In this document: one piece after another, positions 8,785-15,434 of the stretch
Layout of the letters: each line of letters begins with the position of its first letter
Position numbering within the stretch: the stretch's first letter is position 1
Assembly: GCF_003952385.1 (NCBI RefSeq)
Contig: NZ_CP034444.1
Span: 5,097,001-5,161,000, forward strand
DNA from: Mesorhizobium sp. M1D.F.Ca.ET.043.01.1.1
Lineage (GTDB): Bacteria; Pseudomonadota; Alphaproteobacteria; Rhizobiales; Rhizobiaceae
Length of the DNA: 64,000 nt
Direction of reading: 5' to 3'
Translations under genes and position numbers: made by a program
Notes under the pieces: model-generated
The model's input: only the letters and a program-made list of their open reading frames with translations
The model's database searches: none
What the model was told of the DNA's origin: nothing

Positions 8785-9145
8785 GTAAGGTAACTGGAGC
8801 CAACCCCTCCAGTCGGTCAGTGGCCAACCACAAGACCGAGGACACCTTGAAGCAACGACGGTGCGGGCCTTTCTGGTGTCTGCCGGTCGTCCAAAGACCG
8901 GGGTTACTGAAGAGGCACACCTTCATTGCCTGTAGTGCGGACGGGGTTCTCCCATCCAAGCCAAGGCAGACAAAGCGAACCGAGGCGGGCAAGGCCAGGT
9001 TCACCGCCGCGAGACGGCGATTCATGGTTCCGGGGTCTCCACCGGCTGGTTCCATGGATTTTCCGTCCCGCCTTTGTCCACCGCGAGTTCGCGAGGCTGA
9101 GCGCCCGCGTTCCGCAGCCTTTGTGCGCGCCGAAAGGCGCAGATG
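8785..9145 (+). ncRNA. Structured 5' leader of ornithine decarboxylase (speF-motif candidate)
   Basis: The 538-bp gap 8618-9156 holds no convincing gene but many strong hairpins. Examples are CTGGAG...CTCCAG near 8793-8812, GACACC (8841-8846) with GGTGTC (8875-8880), CCGGTC...GACCGG at about 8883-8901, a possible long-range GTAAC/GTTAC pairing (8790 region with 8904 region), GGACGGG...CCCATCC at about 8939-8956 enclosed by TTGCCT/AGGCAG, and a GAAA-capped stem GCGCC/GGCGC at about 9128-9141 just before the ribosome site. A conserved cis-regulatory RNA, the speF motif, is known upstream of ornithine decarboxylase genes in alphaproteobacteria, and this leader is in the right place. The exact boundaries and the family match were not tested. 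Confidence 0.6.
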
Positions 9146-9156
9146 GAGCGACCTCG

Positions 9157-10290
9157 ATGGCCACCCAGCGCATCCTTGACTTCCTCGCCACCCGACGTCC
9201 GAACGGTCCCTGCCTCGTCGTCGACCTCGATGTCGTGCGCGACAATTTCCGCGCCTTCGAGAAGGCGCTGCCCGATTCCAAGATCTACTATGCGGTGAAA
9301 GCAAACCCGGCGCCGGAAATCCTGCGCCTGCTTGCTGCGATGGGCTCGTCCTTCGACACCGCATCCGTTGCCGAAGTCGAGATGGCGATGGACGCCGGTG
9401 CGCCGGCCGACCGCATTTCCTTCGGCAACACCATCAAGAAGGAGCGCGACATTGCGCGCGCCTACCAGCTCGGCATCCGCCTCTATGCGGTGGACTGCGT
9501 CGAGGAGGTCGAAAAGATCGCCCGCGCCGCTCCCGGGTCGCGCGTGTTCTGCCGCGTGCTCACCGACGGCGAGGGCGCCGAATGGCCGCTGTCGCGCAAG
9601 TTCGGCTGCGTGCCGGCGATGGCCGTCGACGTGCTGCGTCATGCCAAGGGCCTTGGCCTCGACGCCTATGGCGTGTCGTTCCATGTCGGCTCGCAGCAGA
9701 CGGACCTCACGGCCTGGGACCGCGCGCTGGGCGATGCCAAGAAGGTGTTCGCGACGCTCGCCGAGGAAGGCATCGTCTTGAAGATGGTCAACATGGGCGG
9801 CGGCTTCCCGACCCGCTACCTGAAGGACGTGCCGGCGGCGCAGGCCTATGGCCAGTCGATCTTCTCGGCCCTGCGCAAGCATTTCGGCAACGCGCTGCCC
9901 GAGACGATCATCGAGCCGGGCCGCGGCATGGTCGGCAATGCAGGCGTCATCAAGTCGGAAGTCGTGCTGATCTCGAAGAAGGCCGACAACGACAACGTGC
10001 GCTGGGTGTTCCTCGACATCGGCAAGTTCGGCGGCCTCGCCGAGACCATGGACGAGGCGATCCGTTACCCGCTCGTCACCCGGCATGACGGCGGCGAGAC
10101 CGCGCCTTGCGTGCTCGCCGGCCCGACCTGCGATTCGGCCGACGTGATGTACGAGAAGACGCCCTATCCGCTGCCCCTGTCGCTGACCATTGGCGACGAG
10201 GTGCTGATCGAAGGCACCGGAGCCTACACGACCACCTACTCGGCGGTCGCCTTCAACGGCTTCGAACCGCTGCGATCCTATGTGATCTGA
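9157..10290 (+). CDS. Ornithine/lysine decarboxylase, fold type III
   Basis: A 377-residue PLP enzyme of the alanine-racemase fold that makes putrescine from ornithine (some rhizobial members also take lysine). K48 in YYAVKANP is the Schiff-base lysine. HVGSQQTDLTAWD, the phosphate loop GGGFPTRYL, EPGRGMVG and the second-subunit cysteine motif GPTCDSADVMYE are all present, so the active site looks complete. ATG 9157 has GGAG nine bases upstream, and longer in-frame extensions fall in the structured leader. The length fits the short eukaryotic-like ODC group found in rhizobia, not the ~700-residue enterobacterial enzymes. Expression is probably controlled by the leader RNA. Confidence 0.92.
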   Translation: MATQRILDFLATRRPNGPCLVVDLDVVRDNFRAFEKALPDSKIYYAVKANPAPEILRLLAAMGSSFDTASVAEVEMAMDAGAPADRISFGNTIKKERDIARAYQLGIRLYAVDCVEEVEKIARAAPGSRVFCRVLTDGEGAEWPLSRKFGCVPAMAVDVLRHAKGLGLDAYGVSFHVGSQQTDLTAWDRALGDAKKVFATLAEEGIVLKMVNMGGGFPTRYLKDVPAAQAYGQSIFSALRKHFGNALPETIIEPGRGMVGNAGVIKSEVVLISKKADNDNVRWVFLDIGKFGGLAETMDEAIRYPLVTRHDGGETAPCVLAGPTCDSADVMYEKTPYPLPLSLTIGDEVLIEGTGAYTTTYSAVAFNGFEPLRSYVI

Positions 10291-10304
10291 GCGGGGCATG
10301 CTTG

Positions 10305-10352
10305 GCGCATTTTCGGACGGCGAACCGGTTTCCACTTCGCCTGAAAATGCGC
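10305..10352. repeat. Palindromic intergenic repeat downstream of ODC
   Basis: Arms GCGCATTTTC (10305-10314) and GAAAATGCGC (10343-10352) are exact reverse complements, enclosing GGACGGCGAACCGGTTTCCA. The core GAACCGGTTTCC resembles that of the palindrome at 12265-12330. It lies 14 bp after the decarboxylase stop and could terminate transcription. Confidence 0.75.
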
Positions 10353-10442
10353 TGAGGACCGCTCAGATCATCCCAGGTGGGCGCCTGTCGCCCACCCGGG
10401 CTCGCTTGTGGAACAAACCTCCGCTCGTGAAGGATCGCGGAT

Positions 10443-11150
10443 ATGGAATACCTGATCAAATCGGCCCTTGCGGCCACCGAAATTGCCCCCTCGTCCGGAC
10501 CGTCGGGTGAGCGTTTCTCCGCGGGGGAGAAGGCTCCGATGGCGGCGCTGGCGCCCTCCCTTGCCCACCGGGCAGAGGCTGGCTCGCGCGGCGCTCCGGA
10601 CGAGGGGGCCGCCCTGGCGCCGGCCTTCGTCATCCTTGCCGAAAGCGCGGCCGACATGCAGGCGCGCGAAGCGCTGCTCGACCGGGCGATGGGGCCGAAG
10701 CGCAGGAAGAAGTCGTCCGAGAAGCTGCGGCGCGGGCGCCGGCCTTCGGAAGGCCTGGCCTTTGTCGCGCGCGATCCGTCGGGCGCGGTCGTCGGCACGG
10801 TGCGGCTGTGGGACGTGATGCTGGGCGAGGGCGGTCCGGCTGCACTGCTGCTCGGGCCGCTTGCGGTCGAACCGGGATTGAAGAGCGGCGGCATCGGCTC
10901 GGCGCTGATGCGGCATGCCATCGCCGAAGCCTCGAGGCTTGGCCATAGCGCGATCCTGCTCGTCGGCGATGCGCCTTATTACGGGCGGTTCGGCTTTTCA
11001 GCCGACCGCACCGGATCGCTCGCCATGCCCGGCCCCTATGAGCGGCACCGGCTGCTGGCCCTGGAGCTGAAGGAGGGTGTTCTCGACGGCGCCAAGGGCA
11101 CGATCAAGGCCGCCGGTCGGAGGGTCAAGGCGCTGGACTTCGTCGCCTGA
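10443..11150 (+). CDS. GNAT N-acetyltransferase with an internal palindromic element
   Basis: A 235-residue protein. Residues from about 60 onward form a complete GNAT domain of the YhbS type: FVILAESAADMQAREALLDR, then VGTVRLWDVML, the CoA-binding strand-loop LLLGPLAVEPGLKSGGIGSAL and ILLVGDAPYYGRFGF. Residues 15-56 are translated from a 123-bp palindromic element (10486-10608), giving a Ser/Gly/Pro/Ala-rich segment that does not look like GNAT sequence. AAGGA eight bases before ATG 10443 supports this start, which would put the element in the protein. If translation instead began at a later in-frame codon the element would be leader sequence. Substrate unknown. Confidence 0.8.
   Translation: MEYLIKSALAATEIAPSSGPSGERFSAGEKAPMAALAPSLAHRAEAGSRGAPDEGAALAPAFVILAESAADMQAREALLDRAMGPKRRKKSSEKLRRGRRPSEGLAFVARDPSGAVVGTVRLWDVMLGEGGPAALLLGPLAVEPGLKSGGIGSALMRHAIAEASRLGHSAILLVGDAPYYGRFGFSADRTGSLAMPGPYERHRLLALELKEGVLDGAKGTIKAAGRRVKALDFVA
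10486..10608. repeat. 123-bp palindromic element inside the GNAT gene
   Basis: The terminal arms CCCCCTCGTCCGGA (10486-10499) and TCCGGACGAGGGGG (10595-10608) are perfect 14-bp inverted repeats. Inside are two more hairpins: TTCTCC/GGAGAA (10515-10531) and TGCCC/GGGCA (10562-10574). The length is 123 bp, exactly 41 codons, so the reading frame is kept. The TTCTCC-GCGGG-GGAGAA core is like that of dispersed palindromes found between genes in many Rhizobiales genomes. Confidence 0.8.
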
Positions 11151-11171
11151 CGCCTGCGGTTCGACAAACAA

Positions 11172-11198
11172 ACAACGCCGCCCATCGGGCGGCGTTGT
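11172..11198. terminator. Rho-independent terminator, probably bidirectional
   Basis: A 12-bp perfect stem ACAACGCCGCCC / GGGCGGCGTTGT with the three-base loop ATC, followed by GTTCTTT on the plus strand. It sits between the convergent stops of the GNAT gene and the SCP2 gene and can serve both. Confidence 0.85.
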
Positions 11199-11213
11199 GT
11201 TCTTTGCGAAGGA

Positions 11214-11498
11214 TCAGCCGAGCAACTGGCTGAGCGCCATGGCGACCGTCATGTCGCCCTCGACCTTCAGCTTGCCGGCCATGAAGGCCATGGTCGGGTT
11301 GAGGTCGCCGGCGATCAGCGAGTCGAGATCGTCGAGCGAGAGCTTGATCGTGCAGTCGGCCGGCGCATCGGTTGTCGAGACCGTCGCGCCGTCGATGACG
11401 ACGACGCCGTCGCTGCCGGTGTCGAACTTGACCGAGTGCTCGAAGCCCGCACCTGCCACGCGCGACCTGATCCTGTCGGCAATCTCCTGAACGCCCAT
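11214..11498 (-). CDS. SCP2 sterol-binding domain protein
   Basis: A 94-residue protein that is a single SCP2-like domain: HSVKFDTGSDGVVVIDGATV, then CTIKLSLDDLDSLIAGDLNPTMAFMAGKLKVEGDM, which carries the family end motif (M-x-G-K-L-K-V-x-G-D). Such small proteins bind lipophilic ligands such as fatty acyl groups in the cytosol; the ligand here is unknown. ATG 11498 is preceded by AGGAG, which decides against a longer start at 11585. It stands alone, with a shared terminator at its 3' end, and shows no link to the flagellar genes that begin 230 bp away. Confidence 0.85.
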   Translation of the reverse strand: MGVQEIADRIRSRVAGAGFEHSVKFDTGSDGVVVIDGATVSTTDAPADCTIKLSLDDLDSLIAGDLNPTMAFMAGKLKVEGDMTVAMALSQLLG

Positions 11499-11726
11499 GG
11501 CGGTTCTCCTCGTTTGGTTGCGTTTGACGCGCACCGGCCTTGGCCGCTGGGCGAGGCGCCGCGTCGCGCTGGAGCGCCGCGACAAGCCACAGCCGCATAT
11601 AGCTTCGGGTTGACGTTTACGTCAACGCGGTCGCCATGCGGCATGGTGGCAACCATGCCGCGTTCGCATCAATTGGCAAACGAGCGAGGCGAGGCATCCA
11701 ACCTGGTGGAGGCACCGGTGACGCGA

Positions 11727-12248
11727 TCAATGCTGCTTGAAGGCCTTGGTCATTTCCTGGGCCGTCTCGCCGGCATTCTTGCGGCGGCGGATCGCGTTGT
11801 CGCGGATTTCGTCCTTGGACAGGAAATTGACCTGGTCGATCAGCACGTCATGCACCAGCTCGACGCCGACGCGGGCGTTGACGGTGTCACGGATAGCCTT
11901 GCGGAAAGCATCGAGATCGATCGTCTCCTTCTTGGTGAAATCGATCTGCGGATTCGAATAGAGGTAGGAATAGACCTGGTCGGTGATGATCGCCGGCGCC
12001 GGGATCGACAGCTTCTTCATCTGGTCCGGTTCCACCGTGTAGACAAGCTTGGTGAGAAAATAACCGTCGATCTTGGAATCGCGGACGAGCGGCACCGAAA
12101 TGATGTCGGTCTTGACGTAGTCGAGACCGCCCAGCATCGGCTTCGGCGGCTCGCCGACGCCGCGTTCGCCCGCCGCCTGGAAGGAATAGAACACCGCGCC
12201 GAGCGTTGCGGCGCAGATCCAAAGCGCTGCGGCGATGAACTTGATCAT
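11727..12248 (-). CDS. FliL-like single-pass membrane protein at the end of a flagellar operon
   Basis: A 173-residue protein with one N-terminal membrane segment (MIKFIAAALWICAATLGAVF) and a periplasmic domain. The domain has the layout of FliL: a strand-forming front half (ISVPLVRDSKIDGYFLTKLVYTVE) and a back half with AFRKAIRDTVNARVGVELVHDVLIDQVNFL, comparable to the FliL end where a helix leads into a final strand that reads V-x-x-V-x-x-x-x-F. A canonical fliL is present at 46842, so this would be a second, divergent copy. It is last in the flgJ/flgN-like row. The homology is proposed by eye and the function is unproven. Confidence 0.6.
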   Translation of the reverse strand: MIKFIAAALWICAATLGAVFYSFQAAGERGVGEPPKPMLGGLDYVKTDIISVPLVRDSKIDGYFLTKLVYTVEPDQMKKLSIPAPAIITDQVYSYLYSNPQIDFTKKETIDLDAFRKAIRDTVNARVGVELVHDVLIDQVNFLSKDEIRDNAIRRRKNAGETAQEMTKAFKQH

Positions 12249-12264
12249 GCTTTATCTGACTGTT

Positions 12265-12330
12265 CGAGCATGATCTTGTCCGGAAAACCGGCTTCCACTG
12301 ACGCGGACGAGCGGTTCGGGATCATGCTCG
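12265..12330. repeat. Palindromic repeat overlapping the 3' end of the flgN-like gene
   Basis: Arms CGAGCATGATC (12265-12275) and GATCATGCTCG (12320-12330) are perfect reverse complements; the centre has CCGGAAAACCGGCTTCCACT. The right arm contains the flgN-like stop codon (12322-12324) and its last codons, so the repeat has become part of that gene. Confidence 0.8.
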
Positions 12331-12744
12331 GGCGTATCCGAACTCGCCGGCCGAATAGGTGCCGTCGGCGTCGGCGCGCTGGATGGCGTTCTTCAAGAGT
12401 GTGGCGACCTCGTTGACGGCGTTGAGATGAGCAAGGATAGCGGCTTCGTTCTTCGCCAGCTTCTGGCGCAGTCGCGCCAACCCTTCGCGATGCTGCTCGA
12501 GGAACTCGATCTCGTTGGCACCCTTCAGGGCGCGGGTCAGTTCGTAGAGATAGCGGCTCTTGCGGGCATTCGAGGCCTTGAGATCGTAGCCGGTTCCGCT
12601 GCGGATGCCAGCCGTTTCCTCGTCCACCACCTCCTCGATGCGGCCGATGATGGCGGCGAGGTTGCCGGGCCGCGCAGGCGCGGCCGGCGCTTCGGTGGCG
12701 ATGGTCCGTGCAGGCAGATTCGAGAGGTCCGTGTGGTCGGCCAT
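12322..12744 (-). CDS. FlgN-like export chaperone candidate
   Basis: A 140-residue, largely helical cytosolic protein directly downstream of flgJ (8 bp between them). After a Pro/Ala-rich N-terminus (EAPAAPARPGN) it forms long amphipathic helices: LAAIIGRIEEVVDEETAGI, ASNARKSRYLYELTRALKGA and LARLRQKLAKNEAAILAHLNAVNEVATLL. FlgN chaperones the hook-filament junction proteins FlgK and FlgL, and this size, helix pattern and location fit the divergent rhizobial FlgN equivalents. The assignment is by context and shape. The last residues and the stop codon come from the palindromic repeat 12265-12330. Confidence 0.6.
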   Translation of the reverse strand: MADHTDLSNLPARTIATEAPAAPARPGNLAAIIGRIEEVVDEETAGIRSGTGYDLKASNARKSRYLYELTRALKGANEIEFLEQHREGLARLRQKLAKNEAAILAHLNAVNEVATLLKNAIQRADADGTYSAGEFGYARA

Positions 12745-12752
12745 GTAGGTCC

Positions 12753-13322
12753 CTAGATCTTGATGTCTGTCTTTATGGTTGTGTCGTCGCCGGTCATCGA
12801 CCGGGCAGCCTTGCGCTCAAGCTCCTCGATCATCGAGGTCGAAAGCCTGGTCTGCTGGTCGATCTCGGCTTTCTCCGGTCCGCCCCCGACAGGTCCGACC
12901 GGCACCTTGCGCTTGCCGTCCATATAGTGGTCGGCAAGCATCGATTTCGCGATGCCGATGCCGCCATGCGCGGCCATGACATCGGCCACCTTTTCAGCCA
13001 GCTGCGACTTCCACATGTCGCCGGCCAGCCCCTTGCCATAAACGCCTTCGGTGTCCTTGGGCATCATGTTCTGGATGAAAGTCGTCAGCACCATCGCCTC
13101 GAAGCGCTGGAATTTTTTCGCCGGATTTGCCGCTTCGGCTTTGTCCGCCGCGGCGCGCGAGAGCACCGAGCCGGCATCGACGGAGGCGGCCTGGTCGATC
13201 GAAAAGGCCCCTGCGGTGCCGCCGGCGCGCCTCGCGAGCGCTGCTCGCGCGGCCGCGACATCGGCCGGCTCGGCTGCGCGGGCAACGTCCATAACGATGT
13301 CGCTGGGGGGTGAAATCGCCAA
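12753..13322 (-). CDS. flgJ: Flagellar rod-binding protein FlgJ, single-domain type
   Basis: A rod-binding protein of about 189 residues. The conserved block is KFQRFEAMVLTTFIQNMMPK then GKGLAGDMWKSQLAEKVADV and GGIGIAKSM, the FlgJ N-terminal domain that helps rod assembly in the periplasm. The muramidase domain found in enterobacterial FlgJ is missing, as usual in alphaproteobacteria. The start is taken as TTG 13322, giving (M)AISPPSDIV, which is where rhizobial homologues begin; AAAAGG lies upstream. ATG 13292 is the alternative. It heads a short leftward operon with the flgN-like and FliL-like genes. Confidence 0.85.
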   Translation of the reverse strand: MAISPPSDIVMDVARAAEPADVAAARAALARRAGGTAGAFSIDQAASVDAGSVLSRAAADKAEAANPAKKFQRFEAMVLTTFIQNMMPKDTEGVYGKGLAGDMWKSQLAEKVADVMAAHGGIGIAKSMLADHYMDGKRKVPVGPVGGGPEKAEIDQQTRLSTSMIEELERKAARSMTGDDTTIKTDIKI

Positions 13323-13671
13323 GAAAGCACTGCCTTTTCGCCGGGTCTTGTTAGTTGCACAATGACTCAACAAGCTTGTGGCAGGCTTGCGGGGAGGCGG
13401 AATGCAGATTCAGCCCGATCCCGGGTGGCGGTCCGGCCCGAGAGGGAGGATCAATCCGGCGGAAGCCAAGCCGCTTCCGGGGTCGGACCGCGTGGTTCCT
13501 TCAGGAAATATGCCGGGCATTCCTGCTGCTTCGGCACAAGGTCAAATCTTATTTTAGAATGTATTGATATGTTAACGGCGTTTGCCGCGCCGCCGGCCAA
13601 ATTCGGCGATTGAAAACCACTGATTAACCCCGCCCCCGCATCCTCTAGGCCACGCATTGGAGACATTGATC
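13323..13671. other. Divergent intergenic region with an imperfect palindrome
   Basis: The 349 bp between flgJ (leftward) and the peptidase gene (rightward) contain no convincing gene. An imperfect palindrome spans 13428-13491, with outer arms GCGGTCCG/CGGACCGC and inner arms GGAAGC/GCTTCC. An AT-rich pocket around 13550-13575 (TTTTAGAATGTATTGATATG) is a likely promoter area for the rightward gene. I did not find a good copy of the flagellar upstream box here. Confidence 0.5.
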
Positions 13672-14260
13672 GTGAAACGCGATGTCGCGCTAATCGCATT
13701 CCTGCTGTCGGCTGCCTGCCCGTTTGCCGCGCAGGCCGGAACGGCGATGGAAACCAAAGGCAAGGCGTTCGCGCCGCCGGCCTTCTATTCGTTCTGCAGC
13801 CGCCAACCCGGCCTGTGCAGCACGGCCGGTGGAACAAAAAGTCGTGGCCCTGCGGCCAGGGCTCAGCGCGCAATTGAGCCAGGTGAACCGCTCGGTCAAT
13901 TCACGCATCACCGAACTCAGCGATCAAGCCGTCGTCGGCAAGGACGACGACTGGCGCGTGCCGACGGCGTCCGGCGATTGCGAGGATATCGCGATCCTGA
14001 AGAAACTCGAGCTGATGAAGCGCGGCTGGCCGGCGTCGGCGCTGCTGCTGACCGTGGCAAGCTATCATGGCGATGGGCACACGGTGCTGACGGTGCGCAC
14101 CAATGAGGGCGACCTCGTGCTCGACAACCTCACCAACTCGGTCCGCGATTGGTCCAGCACCCCCTACAGCTATTTCGCCCGGCAGGCGCAGGGGAACGGC
14201 AGGCGTTGGGAGCGGATCGGGGCCGCCAAGCCGGTCGGCGCGACCGCGACCGGCAGCTGA
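13672..14260 (+). pseudogene. Transglutaminase-like cysteine peptidase (BTLCP/DUF920), frameshifted
   Basis: The first reading frame from GTG 13672 (GGAGA eight bases upstream) encodes a signal peptide (VKRDVALIAFLLSAACPFAAQAG) and the family start FYSFCSRQPGLCSTAGGTK. At an A5 run (13836-13840) the match moves to another frame and continues VVALRPGLSAQLSQVNRSVN to the end. With four A instead of five the frame would be continuous. The active site is intact downstream: Cys in GDCEDIAIL, His in GDGHTVLTV and Asp in VLDNLTN. The family is periplasmic. The gene is either a recent pseudogene, a sequencing error, or decoded by slippage. It converges with the FliJ-like gene. Confidence 0.8.
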
Positions 14261-14293
14261 CGCTTACAGCTTCGCCGCGCGGCGGACGCGACG

Positions 14294-14677
14294 CTACTCC
14301 TGTTCCCGCTTCTGGGCGATGAGGTCCAGCCGCTCGCGGTCGGAGCGCTCGCGCTCGTCGCGCCGGCGGACGTCCTTATAGGCTCGCTCGACCATGTTGG
14401 TGCGCGCGGTCGCGGTGGCAACCATCGCCGCTTCCTGCCGGGCGCTTTCAAGGCTCTGTTTCTGGCGGTCGAGCGCGTTGGCGATGCGGCGATGGTAGAG
14501 TTCCGGGAACAGGCCGGCCAGCGAGTTGCCGGCGTCGAAATGCCCGATCAGATCCTGCGCTTCAGATTCGGCCGCCGCGGCCGCGGAGAGGAAGCCGGCA
14601 TGGCGGGTTTCGTGAAGCGCCTTCAATTGCTCCTGTACCTTGACCAGCTTCTTCAGGCGATCCCTGCGCGAGGTCAT
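14294..14677 (-). CDS. FliJ-like coiled-coil protein
   Basis: A 127-residue, highly charged helical protein directly after fliR (4 bp). It is almost all predicted coiled coil, from MTSRRDRLKKLVKVQEQLKA to RRRDERERSDRERLDLIAQK, with a short turn near LFPELYHRRI. FliJ, the export-ATPase stalk protein, has this size, composition and position relative to export genes, and no other FliJ candidate is seen in the window. Primary sequence similarity to FliJ is weak, so the call rests on shape and context. Confidence 0.55.
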   Translation of the reverse strand: MTSRRDRLKKLVKVQEQLKALHETRHAGFLSAAAAAESEAQDLIGHFDAGNSLAGLFPELYHRRIANALDRQKQSLESARQEAAMVATATARTNMVERAYKDVRRRDERERSDRERLDLIAQKREQE

Positions 14678-14681
14678 CGGG

Positions 14682-15434
14682 CTACCTCGCCAGCGTCAGG
14701 TCGACAAAGCCGTCGACGAACAGTGACAGCAAGGTGCCGATGGCGAAATAGAAGATGATCAGGCCACCCGCGATGACGAAGGGCAGCGAGATGAAATAGA
14801 CCGGGATCTGCGGCGTCAGCTTGTTGACGAAGCCGATCGTCAGATTGACCAGGATGGCATAGGCGACGAAGGGGCTGCCGAGACGGATGACCAGGAAGAA
14901 GGCGTCCGACACCGTGTCGGTGACGTCGACAAGCGCTGCCTGCGGGTTGAAGAACACGTTGACCGGGGCGACCGTGTAGGAGGCGACCAGCGCCCGCACG
15001 ATCTCGTGGTCGAAGTCGAAGACGAAAAGCAGGAGCAGCGCCGAGAACGAGATGATCGCGGCAAGCGCTGCCTGCGGCTCTGGCTCCTCGATCGCCGGCC
15101 CGCCCGAGCCGCCATAGCCGATCAGCATGGCGATGGCCGAACCCATGAAGCGCAGCGCCTCCATGTAGAGCCTGGTCATCGCGCCGATCAGCCCGCCGAC
15201 CAGAAGCTCGGAGACGATCATCGGCGCCAGCACCTGCGGGCGCGGGTCGACATAGGGGTAGATGCGGTCCCACAGGAAGGCGAGCAAACCGCCGGTGGCG
15301 GCGACCGACACGAACAGCCTGACCTGAATCGGCACGCGGGCGCTCGACAGGCCCGGCATCAGCATGAAGCAGGCGCCGATGCGGCAGAAGGCGAGGAAGG
15401 CGGCGATGACGACGCCTTGCGAAAGCGCGTTCAC
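14682..15434 (-). CDS. fliR: Flagellar export gate protein FliR
   Basis: A 250-residue inner-membrane protein with about six hydrophobic segments. It starts [35 protein letters not shown], the family's typical first helix and PG-S-x-R-x-P loop, and ends [20 protein letters not shown]. FliR forms the export gate with FliP and FliQ, which are encoded elsewhere in the window. Its ATG overlaps the end of flhA by four bases (ATGA), so the two are translationally coupled. Confidence 0.93.
   Translation of the reverse strand: MNALSQGVVIAAFLAFCRIGACFMLMPGLSSARVPIQVRLFVSVAATGGLLAFLWDRIYPYVDPRPQVLAPMIVSELLVGGLIGAMTRLYMEALRFMGSAIAMLIGYGGSGGPAIEEPEPQAALAAIISFSALLLLFVFDFDHEIVRALVASYTVAPVNVFFNPQAALVDVTDTVSDAFFLVIRLGSPFVAYAILVNLTIGFVNKLTPQIPVYFISLPFVIAGGLIIFYFAIGTLLSLFVDGFVDLTLAR

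Noticed and set aside
8508..9179. Open frame across the ornithine decarboxylase leader
   Set aside because: It overlaps the amidase 5' end, has no ribosome site, and the region is better explained as a structured RNA leader.
13362..13613. Short plus-strand open frames in the gap before the peptidase gene
   Set aside because: No ribosome site or recognisable sequence; they cross an imperfect palindrome.
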